Shown: piece after piece, positions 17,331-25,488 of the stretch | Layout of the letters: each line of letters opens with the position of its first letter | Position numbering within the stretch: position 1 is the stretch's first letter | Source: Chitinophagaceae bacterium UBA2375 | Lineage (GTDB): Bacteria > Bacteroidota > Bacteroidia > Chitinophagales > Chitinophagaceae | NCBI GenBank assembly: GCA_002343985.1 | Contig: DDTB01000020.1 | Location: forward strand, 1-51,465 | Length of the DNA stretch: 51,465 bases | Direction of reading: 5' to 3' | Made by a program: the position numbers and the translations under genes | The notes under the pieces: generated by a model | Told to the model about the DNA's origin: nothing | The model's database searches: none | What the model saw: the letters and a program-made list of their open reading frames with translations, nothing else

Positions 17331-18358
17331 CCCCGATAAGTTTTTCCTTTCCCACACAAGAAGTTCAGTGTTACCTGAACCAGCCATTCAGGCGGTTGAG
17401 TGAAATCACAGCTCCGGCAGATTCTGTGATCATCACCGATTATCATGTGTACAGGCATCATCACGAAGCCATGGCAGGATACCCTGTGATTAAAATCCCG
17501 GCAGGTGAAGCGCATAAAACACAGCAAAGCGTTGATTATATCATTGAAGAATTATTAAAGCTGGAAGCAGGTAAAGATACCTGGCTGGTTGCCGTGGGCG
17601 GGGGTGTAATTACGGATATAGCCGGCCTTGTATCCGTGCTCTATAAGCGGGGAACAAAGTTAGCGCTGGTGCCAACCAGTTTACTGGCCATGGTTGACGC
17701 GGCTATAGGTGGGAAGAATGGGATCAATACGGGTGTATATAAAAATATTGTTGGTACCATCCGGCAGCCTTCATTTATCTGGTATGATTTTGAATTATTG
17801 CGCACATTGCCCGCTGAAGAATGGGTGAATGGCATGGCCGAAGTGATCAAGCATGCCTGTATACAAGACGAGTTATTGTTTCGCATGCTGGAACAATACA
17901 ATATGCATGATATCCAAACTGACCTGAGCCTCGTGGAAACCCTGGTGGAAAGAAATATCCGGATCAAGATGAACATCGTAACAGCCGATGAGGCCGAAGC
18001 CGGTGACCGGAAACTATTAAATTTCGGTCATACCATAGGGCATGCTATTGAGAACCTGCACCATATACCGCATGGTCATGCGATTAGTATGGGTATGGTT
18101 GCCATATGTAACCTCGCGGTTCGATTAAACATACTTGAAGTGCAGGAAGCGGTGCGTATTGTAAAATTATTGGCCAAATATCATCTGCCGGTTGACCTGG
18201 AAACAGACCTGCAACAGGTATACCAGGCCATCCGGCAGGATAAAAAAAGGCAGTCGGACCTTATTCAGTTGGTACTGTTGAAAAAAATAGGGGAGGCTTT
18301 CGTGTATCCCTTACCGGTAGACTCTATGCAGGAACATCTCAAGCATATCATGGCATGA
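17327..18358 (+). CDS. aroB: 3-Dehydroquinate synthase
   Basis: 343 residues. It cyclises DAHP to 3-dehydroquinate with NAD and a metal ion. WLVAVGGGVITDIAGLVSVL is the NAD-binding and glycine-rich block, LVPTSLLAMVDAAIGGKNGI the substrate site, and LLNFGHTIGHAIE holds the metal-binding His pair together with HGHAISMGM. The start ATG overlaps the previous stop codon, and its own stop overlaps the aroA start, so the three genes are translationally coupled. Confidence 0.96.
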   Translation: MTPISFSFPTQEVQCYLNQPFRRLSEITAPADSVIITDYHVYRHHHEAMAGYPVIKIPAGEAHKTQQSVDYIIEELLKLEAGKDTWLVAVGGGVITDIAGLVSVLYKRGTKLALVPTSLLAMVDAAIGGKNGINTGVYKNIVGTIRQPSFIWYDFELLRTLPAEEWVNGMAEVIKHACIQDELLFRMLEQYNMHDIQTDLSLVETLVERNIRIKMNIVTADEAEAGDRKLLNFGHTIGHAIENLHHIPHGHAISMGMVAICNLAVRLNILEVQEAVRIVKLLAKYHLPVDLETDLQQVYQAIRQDKKRQSDLIQLVLLKKIGEAFVYPLPVDSMQEHLKHIMA

Positions 18359-19629
18359 TCGTGAGGATTCATCAATCCCGGATTGCCGGAATGGTAGAGG
18401 CCCCGGCCTCTAAAAGCGCGATGCAGCGGGCATTGGCGCTTGCCTTCCTCCATCCGGGAGATACATGGATTTATAAGCCCGGGAAAAGCAAAGATGATCT
18501 GGCTGCTATTGGTATTATACGCTCCCTGGGTGCTGAACTGATATGCAGGGAAGATATCGTACAGGTAAAGAGTACAGGGCTGATAAATGGCAGTGGGGTT
18601 ATTCATGCCGGGGAAAGCGGGCTTGCTGCACGTATGTTCATACCCATCCTGGCTTTATCTGACCAGGAGTGGCGGGTAGAAGGTTCTGGTAGTTTGCTGA
18701 ACAGGCCAATGGATTTTTTTCAGAAAATATTTCCCGCCTTACATGTGCAATGTCAATTCCGTAATGGTTTTCTTCCTGCAATCCTGAAAGGCCCATTGGA
18801 GCCGATAGATATACAGGTCGATGCGGGCGGGAGCTCACAATACCTGACCGGACTATTGTTTGCGTTCGGGAAAGCCGCAAAAAAGCGTGTAACCATTCAC
18901 GTGAGCCATTTGGTCAGCAAGCCATACATTCACATGAGTTTGGCAATGATGCGGCAGTTTGGGTACCATGTGGAAGAACCGGAGGATGATATTTTTGTTA
19001 TTCACCCATATCAACCAAATAAAGGAAAAATTGAGATTACCATTGAAGGTGACTGGAGCGGGGCATCTTTTATTTTGGTGGCGGCCGCACTTTCGGGGAA
19101 TGGCGTACAGGTAAAAGGCTTGCACAGGAATTCGCTTCAGGCAGACCGGGCCATTTACGATATACTTGAATACGCCGGAGCGCATATGGAATGGAAGGGA
19201 GATGCATTGACTGTTCAACCATCAACGGGGCTCCATGCCTTTACTTACGATGCCACCCAAAGCCCTGACCTGTTTCCACCGCTCGCTGCGCTCGCTACAG
19301 GTTGCGCCGGCGAATCGGTCATCAAGGGCATACACAGGTTAGCGCATAAGGAAAGCGACAGGGTGAAAACCCTGTTGGATGTATTTCAGCAAATGGGATC
19401 GGATATCACCGTAGAGGAAGACAGCCTGGTCATAAAGGGCGGTGTACCGCTCCGGGGAGCGAGGCTCCATGCGCATGGCGATCATCGGATAGCCATGGCC
19501 GTTACCATAGCAGCTTTAGGAGCACGTGGGCCTGTTTGGCTGGAAGAGGCGGAATCGGTTTGTAAATCGTACCCGGATTTCTATGCTGATATGCGCAAAC
19601 TGGGCGCAAATATCATTGATCATCAGTAA
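18355..19629 (+). CDS. aroA: 3-Phosphoshikimate 1-carboxyvinyltransferase (EPSP synthase)
   Basis: 424 residues. It transfers enolpyruvyl from PEP to shikimate-3-phosphate. PASKSAMQRALALAF matches the first Lys/Arg PEP-binding site; QSPDLFPPLAAL, HKESDRVKTLLD and HGDHRIAMAV carry the catalytic Asp, Glu and His/Arg. The normally conserved NAGTAMRP block reads ESGLAARM: the Gly and Arg are kept, but the positions of the classical Thr97 and Pro101 are Leu and Met. This divergent block is likely typical for the lineage. Coupled to aroB by an ATGA overlap; aroC follows after 11 bases. Confidence 0.94.
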   Translation: MIVRIHQSRIAGMVEAPASKSAMQRALALAFLHPGDTWIYKPGKSKDDLAAIGIIRSLGAELICREDIVQVKSTGLINGSGVIHAGESGLAARMFIPILALSDQEWRVEGSGSLLNRPMDFFQKIFPALHVQCQFRNGFLPAILKGPLEPIDIQVDAGGSSQYLTGLLFAFGKAAKKRVTIHVSHLVSKPYIHMSLAMMRQFGYHVEEPEDDIFVIHPYQPNKGKIEITIEGDWSGASFILVAAALSGNGVQVKGLHRNSLQADRAIYDILEYAGAHMEWKGDALTVQPSTGLHAFTYDATQSPDLFPPLAALATGCAGESVIKGIHRLAHKESDRVKTLLDVFQQMGSDITVEEDSLVIKGGVPLRGARLHAHGDHRIAMAVTIAALGARGPVWLEEAESVCKSYPDFYADMRKLGANIIDHQ

Positions 19630-19640
19630 ACACCAATTAT

Positions 19641-20645
19641 ATGAACCGCTTTGGAAAGAATTTTCGCCTGCACATTTTCGGGGAATCCCATGGCCCGTCT
19701 GTGGGTATTACCATCGATGGCGTATTGCCCGGAATACCATTGTCGGCGCAGGATTTTACAGATGATATCAACAGGCGCAGGGGCGGTATGGCCGCTGGTA
19801 CTACATCCCGTAAAGAAGATGACCTGCCGGTTTTTTTATCAGGTATTTTCAATGGGTATACCACAGGGGCACCGCTTACGATTGTATTTGAAAACAACGA
19901 TATCAGAAGCAAAGATTATGATCAGATCAGGCAGGTACCCAGGCCCGGGCATGCTGATTTTGTAGCAGGTAAAAAGTTTACAGGCTACCAGGATTACAGG
20001 GGTGGCGGGCATTTCAGTGGCAGGTTGACCCTTTGCCTGGTGGCAGCAGGTGTCGTGGCCCGTAAACTCATGCACACATATCAGGCAGGGAAGAACATAA
20101 CTTGTGAAGCCGTTTTGCTTGAAGCGGGTGGTATGCGCGATACTGAAGCCGGTATTCAAAAAGCGCTGGATATGGGAGATAGTGTAGGTGGGCTGGTGGA
20201 ATGCCGCGTACAGGGATTGCCGGTGGGTTTGGGGGAACCATTTTTTGATTCGCTGGAATCGGTGATCAGCCATGCGGTATTTTCCATACCGGCCATCAGG
20301 GGCATAGAGTTTGGTACCGGCTTTGCCGCGGCAGGCATGACAGGCTCTGCGCATAATGATGTATATCTTGATGAAACCGGGCGTACAGCAACCAACCATT
20401 CAGGCGGTATTTCTGGTGGCATCAGCAATGGAAATGAACTCGTTTTCAGGGTCGCCGTGAAACCCACTTCATCCACCCCCAGGGAACAATTAACATTCAA
20501 CCCGGCTACCGGTGAGCGGGAAGCCATCCAGGTTAAGGGGAGGCATGATCTTTGTATCGCTTTGCGTGTACCCGTTGTACTGGAATCGGTAACAAACTGC
20601 GTACTTGCCGACATGCTTATCGAGTACCAGGCTTATCACTTATAA
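19641..20645 (+). CDS. aroC: Chorismate synthase
   Basis: 334 residues, slightly short for the family. It makes chorismate from EPSP using reduced FMN. GESHGPSVGITIDGVLPG and INRRRGGMAAGTTSRKEDD form the N-terminal signature; RPGHADFVAGKKF, YRGGGHFSGR (FMN and phosphate contacts) and GISGGISNGNELVFRVAVKP follow. It completes a four-gene shikimate set whose missing steps (AroD, AroE, AroK) must lie elsewhere. A hairpin terminator follows within 30 bases. Confidence 0.96.
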   Translation: MNRFGKNFRLHIFGESHGPSVGITIDGVLPGIPLSAQDFTDDINRRRGGMAAGTTSRKEDDLPVFLSGIFNGYTTGAPLTIVFENNDIRSKDYDQIRQVPRPGHADFVAGKKFTGYQDYRGGGHFSGRLTLCLVAAGVVARKLMHTYQAGKNITCEAVLLEAGGMRDTEAGIQKALDMGDSVGGLVECRVQGLPVGLGEPFFDSLESVISHAVFSIPAIRGIEFGTGFAAAGMTGSAHNDVYLDETGRTATNHSGGISGGISNGNELVFRVAVKPTSSTPREQLTFNPATGEREAIQVKGRHDLCIALRVPVVLESVTNCVLADMLIEYQAYHL

Positions 20646-20671
20646 TAACGGTAACGGATACCCTAAATTAA

Positions 20672-20696
20672 AAGCCCCGGCGTTGAGCCAGGGCTT
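20672..20696 (+). terminator. Terminator after aro operon
   Basis: AAGCCC (20672-20677) pairs with GGGCTT (20691-20696), with an inner GGC/GCC helix. The T tail (TTGTT) is short. Confidence 0.55.
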
Positions 20697-20722
20697 GTTC
20701 GACTTACTAATCCAATATATTA

Positions 20723-23700
20723 TTACCTGATTAACAGGACTGTTCCTTTCATTTCCACGATTTTTCCATTCTTATCAACCCCTTTAATCATCCATACATA
20801 AGTTCCAGCCTGGGCTGTTGTCCCCTTAAAGAATCCGTCCCATCCTTTTAACCACTGATTGGTACTGAATACCAGTTCACCATATCGGTTGAATACCCGG
20901 AACCATTCCGTGTATGATATGCCCACAGGTATCGCGCGGAATACATCATTCAATCCATCATTGTTTGGTGTGAATGAATTGGGTACATGATATGTAGGGC
21001 CGGTATATACTTGTACAAATACCGTATCATACCCGATACATCCACCGATGTCCGTAACCCGAACCACAAATTGCTGATCGTTTTGTAAGGTTGCCAGTGG
21101 GTTTTGGGCCGTTGATAAATTCAAAGGCGCTGCAGGGGTCCATTGATAATTCACGCCTCCGCTGGCCATAAGCTGATGCGGAACACCCAATACGGCGATG
21201 GTGTCATTTCCTGCAAAAGCAGGTACAGGAGGTTGCACAATCACAAACATGCTATCCCTCACCGTGAAATTACATCCATATTGGTCGCTGACTGCAAGGG
21301 TATAGAGTTGTGTTGAATCCGGGGTTGCCACCGTTACATTGTTATCAGGTGTTTGCAAAGTAGCTGCAGGCGTCCATGAATAGGTTACTGGCCCGGATGT
21401 GTCGGACGCTGAACCATTAATGGTGGTGATGCGGTTGTCGAAACATACATATAAATCCGGGCCCGCATTCGGTATGGGCTTATGTTTTACGTTGATCACA
21501 ATGGTATCTCGGCGTTCACAAACTCCCCAGATGGCGTGCAGGTAATAAGTGGCTGTGTCGGTAGGCGTTGCAATCGGATTCTTTATGGAATCATCACTCA
21601 GCGTTGCGATGGGCGTATTGATATCAGAAGTCCAGATAAATATGCCTACTTCAGGGTTTGTTTGAGGTTCAAGCCTTACCGTGGATTCCACACAAATGGT
21701 GGAGTCGGGGCCAAGGGTCAGGAACATATTGTCGATCAAAATAACGTTGACATTGGTATTGGCCACACAACCATTTGCGTCTTTCACCCTGATATTTGGG
21801 TAGTTGCCGCCTGATACGGTGAAACTTGTTCCGTTCTGGTATGTGGTCCCGTTGTCTACTGAATATTGATATGGCGCTGTACCGCCGCTACCCGTTACCG
21901 TTATGGTGCCATCGTTGCCATTGCAGGTACCAGGCAAACTGGTTGCGGAAGCGGTTAACAAAGTTGGTTCAGTCAAGGTTACGATGGTATCCTTGATACA
22001 ACCAACATTATCACGGATGCGGAAAGTATATGTACCTGCAGTTAAACCATTAAAGGTCCCGCTTGACTGATAGGTAGCGCCCCCGTCTTTTGAATATTCA
22101 TAAGCGGCTACACCACCCGAAGCCGCCAAACTGATAATGCCGTCGGCATTGCCGTTACATAATGGCATGGTGAGCGTTACTGTTGTGGCCAACGGTGAAT
22201 TGGTGACAAGCGTTGCGGTATTGGTGCCGGTACAACCGATGGCATCCGTGAAACTGATCGTGTATGCACCGGGAGCCAGGTTGCTGAACATATTGCTGTT
22301 TTGAACAGGACCGCCGTTCAATGAGTATGTGTATGGGCCTGTGCCATCCGTTGGGTTGATGGTTATCACACCGTCGTTGATATTCGCGCAAGGTGGGTTG
22401 CTGGTGACCACATTCGATTGCAGGAATGCGCCCTGGCCAACGGTACCGCTGATGGTTCCGGTACAGCCTGACGCATCGGTGAATGTGATATTATAAGAAC
22501 CTGGCGCCAGGTTGCTGAATGTATTGCTGTTTTGCGGAGTACCGCCGTCTAGTGAGTAAGTGTACGGAGCCGTTCCGCTGTTAGGCGTTACCGTTAGTGA
22601 ACCATTATTTACAGTAGGGCAACTGGTGCTTACCGTACTAATGGAAGCAGTGATGGCAGGCCCTGCGGTAATGGTTGCACTGACAGTCCCGGTACAGCCG
22701 TTGGCATCTGTAAATGTAATGGTATAAGCGCCCACGGCAACGCCTGTGAATGTGTTGCTGTTTTGAGCTGTGCCACCGTCTAATGAATAGGTATATGGCG
22801 CCGTACCGCTGGTGGGGGTTACGGAAATCGTCCCATCACTTACACCGGGGCAACTGGTTGCCGTAGTGCTTGCAGTGGCAGTAATGGCCGGACCTTGCGT
22901 CATAGTAGCTGTAATGGTTCCGGTACATCCGTTGGCATCGGTAAATGTGATGGTATGTGAACCACCGGCAACGCCTGTGAGTACGTTTGAACTTTGAGCG
23001 GTGCCGCCGTCAATGGAATAAGTGTATGGCCCGGTGCCATTATTGGGTGTTATGGTGAATGTTCCATCACTTACACCGGGGCAGCTTGTGGATGTTAACG
23101 AGATATTAGCGCTCAGTCCGGGGCCGCTGCTGATGCTCACCGTACTGCTGCCTGTACAACCATTTGCATCGGTGAATGTAACCGTATGTGAACCTGCTGA
23201 AACATTGGAAAATGCATTAGAGGCTTGGGCCGGCCCGCCGTCCAATGAATAAGTGTAAGGGGCTGAGCCATTATTAACTGTAACCGTAATGGTACCGTTA
23301 TTCACGCCAGGGCAAGAGGTTGCGGTGGTAGTGGCAGAACCTGTCAGGCCTGTATTCGCATTAGTGACGGTAATTGTCCTGGTACCCGAACAGCCATTCG
23401 CGTCGCGGATGCCAATGGTATATGTGCCGGCGGTAAGGTTGCTGAAAACATTACTTGGTCCGTAAGTGCCGCCATTTATATTAAACTCATATGGTGCGGA
23501 ACCGGTAGTGGGATTTATGGTAATGCTGCCATTATTTGCCCCGGTACAAGCAACAGGAACTGTCGTAAATGTTGAACTGATGCTTGAACCTGTTCCGATA
23601 AATACGGTACGCGTACCGGTACAACCATTGGCATCACGGATGGTGATGGTATGGCTGCCGGATGTGAGGCCGGTAAACACATTACTGCTTTGGAATGGAC

Positions 23701-25300
23701 CTCCATCAATAGAATACTCATAAGGTGAGGTGCCACTGGTCGGCGTAATGGTAGCCGTACCATTATTAGCGCCAGGGCAGGTTAATGAAGTGGTTGTTGA
23801 AGTGGATGTGATATTACTACCTGCCGTGATCGTGACCGTTGTAGTACCTGTACACAAGTTCGCATCGGTAAATGTTATTGTATAAGAACCTGCAGCCAGT
23901 CCGCTAAATGTGTTGCTGGCTTGTGGGGTGCCGCCATTCAACGAATATGTGAATGGAGAAGTGCCCAGTGTAGGCGTTACCGTTATGCTGCCGTTGTTCA
24001 CGCCGGGACAACTCGTATTGGTGCTTGTAAATGTTGAGGGGAGCGTACCGGTATTGGTGATGGTGGCAGTCCCGGTGCTATCGCAACCCTGGGAATCCAC
24101 GATATATACGGTATACGTACCTGCTGCCAAGCCGGTGAATACGTTTGAGTTTTGCAGAGGCCCTCCATTCAAACCATATTGATAGGGTGGGGTACCACCC
24201 TGTGCAGTGACTGTAATGGTACCAGTGTTTTGTCCACAGGTTGACTGTGTGGTTGTAACAGTAAACGGCAAGCCGGATAAGCGGTTTACATTAATTGTAT
24301 CCAGGCTGTAATACGTTTGTGTCTGGTCTGTGATTTGCTTATAGGTTGTTTTCACCACGTAAATCGATTGACCGGAAGGCGGGCATACATTGGCAAATGT
24401 GGTTTGGAATGTTTTGCTGTCAACCCGAACGGTATCACCGGTTGCAACGAGGGCGCCGGCGCCATCAAGTAACTCCACTTTTGTATAAAGGGTCGGTCCG
24501 TCTTTTGGTACAAAGCGCCATGCTTCGTTCATGCCTATGGAGCCCCAGGAAGGATCGAGGGCGGCACGGCCGGGTGCCATAATGGCTTTTGTTTTTGTGA
24601 TATCCTGTAAACCAATCATTGATCGTCCGCTGTTCCAGGTGGCACATACTTCTTTGTCATAAACAAAGACTTCTATAACACCTGAGCTTTCATGTAATAC
24701 AATCTGGTGCGTGTTTTGAATCAAAGAGTTGCAACTGAATTGTGGCACTTTAAAGAAGCTGAGCACCCATTTCCTGGTAGGGGCATTACCTACCACATTG
24801 TATTTGATTTGTTGTGTTGGAGAAGTGGTTACACTGGGATCCAGGTCATGCCATGGACCCATGACCAATGCGCCATCGTATGAGGTATTTGGTACATTAC
24901 CGGGGGTAAGGCTCCATGCCGAGTACTGGCCAGCCAGTGAAGCATCAAATGATATGTATCCATTGGTACTTACAACCAGTGAATTATAGTTTGTGCCATA
25001 GAATGGGAAGTTAAATGGCAAATTGATGACAGACGAATAACGGTCATCAATGGTGAGGCTGGTTGATGGGCCGGGGGCACCGGGACCGATGTAAGGCCGG
25101 CATGCCGCAATATTTGTGATATTGGTTACTACATAATCTGATGCCAGGCTACGGATATCTGGGAATTGGGCATTGACGCTAAAGCAAGGAGCGCTGCAAC
25201 CCAATACGGTATCCCTTGGACAGGTGTATGATAATTCCTGGCTTTTCGCCGAGTTTATTGTTGCAACACAGAATAAAAGAAACAACAGCTTTCTGAGCAT
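20723..25300 (-). CDS. Giant SprB-repeat surface protein with type IX secretion C-terminal domain
   Basis: 1525 residues. MLRKLLFLLFCVATINSAKS is the signal peptide. Residues about 60-290 form a NIDO-like beta domain (NLPFNFPFYGTNYNSLVVST, WHDLDPS). Eleven imperfect SprB-type repeats of about 77 residues follow (about 345-1190), each with the pattern C-NxGtItV-GtaPYtYSldGG-NtFtgl-GsytItftDANGCtg. Two PKD/Ig-like segments with conserved Cys precede the C-terminus. The last 85 residues (VPNSFTPNNDGLNDVFRAIP to KGTVLLIR) match the gliding-motility-associated C-terminal domain that directs export through the type IX system. Likely a cell-surface adhesin or gliding-associated filament protein; the ligand is unknown. 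An inverted repeat lies upstream (25339-25367). Confidence 0.9.
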   Translation of the reverse strand: MLRKLLFLLFCVATINSAKSQELSYTCPRDTVLGCSAPCFSVNAQFPDIRSLASDYVVTNITNIAACRPYIGPGAPGPSTSLTIDDRYSSVINLPFNFPFYGTNYNSLVVSTNGYISFDASLAGQYSAWSLTPGNVPNTSYDGALVMGPWHDLDPSVTTSPTQQIKYNVVGNAPTRKWVLSFFKVPQFSCNSLIQNTHQIVLHESSGVIEVFVYDKEVCATWNSGRSMIGLQDITKTKAIMAPGRAALDPSWGSIGMNEAWRFVPKDGPTLYTKVELLDGAGALVATGDTVRVDSKTFQTTFANVCPPSGQSIYVVKTTYKQITDQTQTYYSLDTINVNRLSGLPFTVTTTQSTCGQNTGTITVTAQGGTPPYQYGLNGGPLQNSNVFTGLAAGTYTVYIVDSQGCDSTGTATITNTGTLPSTFTSTNTSCPGVNNGSITVTPTLGTSPFTYSLNGGTPQASNTFSGLAAGSYTITFTDANLCTGTTTVTITAGSNITSTSTTTSLTCPGANNGTATITPTSGTSPYEYSIDGGPFQSSNVFTGLTSGSHTITIRDANGCTGTRTVFIGTGSSISSTFTTVPVACTGANNGSITINPTTGSAPYEFNINGGTYGPSNVFSNLTAGTYTIGIRDANGCSGTRTITVTNANTGLTGSATTTATSCPGVNNGTITVTVNNGSAPYTYSLDGGPAQASNAFSNVSAGSHTVTFTDANGCTGSSTVSISSGPGLSANISLTSTSCPGVSDGTFTITPNNGTGPYTYSIDGGTAQSSNVLTGVAGGSHTITFTDANGCTGTITATMTQGPAITATASTTATSCPGVSDGTISVTPTSGTAPYTYSLDGGTAQNSNTFTGVAVGAYTITFTDANGCTGTVSATITAGPAITASISTVSTSCPTVNNGSLTVTPNSGTAPYTYSLDGGTPQNSNTFSNLAPGSYNITFTDASGCTGTISGTVGQGAFLQSNVVTSNPPCANINDGVITINPTDGTGPYTYSLNGGPVQNSNMFSNLAPGAYTISFTDAIGCTGTNTATLVTNSPLATTVTLTMPLCNGNADGIISLAASGGVAAYEYSKDGGATYQSSGTFNGLTAGTYTFRIRDNVGCIKDTIVTLTEPTLLTASATSLPGTCNGNDGTITVTGSGGTAPYQYSVDNGTTYQNGTSFTVSGGNYPNIRVKDANGCVANTNVNVILIDNMFLTLGPDSTICVESTVRLEPQTNPEVGIFIWTSDINTPIATLSDDSIKNPIATPTDTATYYLHAIWGVCERRDTIVINVKHKPIPNAGPDLYVCFDNRITTINGSASDTSGPVTYSWTPAATLQTPDNNVTVATPDSTQLYTLAVSDQYGCNFTVRDSMFVIVQPPVPAFAGNDTIAVLGVPHQLMASGGVNYQWTPAAPLNLSTAQNPLATLQNDQQFVVRVTDIGGCIGYDTVFVQVYTGPTYHVPNSFTPNNDGLNDVFRAIPVGISYTEWFRVFNRYGELVFSTNQWLKGWDGFFKGTTAQAGTYVWMIKGVDKNGKIVEMKGTVLLIR
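21740..24265 (-). repeat. Eleven tandem SprB-type coding repeats (about 231 bp each)
   Basis: Protein-level repeats of 76-78 residues, positions approximate. The central units (5-8) are most alike, sharing blocks such as APYTYSLDGG and TFTDANGCTG, so DNA similarity is high there; the outer units (1, 10, 11) are diverged. The opposite strand shows long open frames here only because of this repetition. Confidence 0.85.
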
Positions 25301-25338
25301 GACAAATGAGGTATGTGAGTGAGTATATTAAAGCCTTG

Positions 25339-25367
25339 AAGTTAATTCATTTTGACCGAATTAACTT
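25339..25367. promoter_or_regulatory. Perfect 10-bp inverted repeat upstream of SprB-repeat gene
   Basis: AAGTTAATTC (25339-25348) and GAATTAACTT (25358-25367) flank 9 bases. It lies 38 bases upstream of the start codon at 25300, in the 188-base spacer after the GH20 gene. AT-rich with no T tract, so an operator or leader hairpin is more likely than a terminator. The rest of the spacer shows nothing else I can name. Confidence 0.5.
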
Positions 25368-25488
25368 TAGTTTAACCAGGTTAGTTTTCAACGGAGCGGG
25401 CAAAAGATGGTCTAACGCGGATAGGCTTTAATTTTTTCAACTCAATACATATTCATTTATATTTCCATGTGTATAAATGCGGAATTCA

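Noticed and set aside
21482..24989. Many plus-strand open frames opposite the SprB-repeat gene
   Set aside because: They recur with the repeat period and are antisense shadows of a low-stop coding strand.
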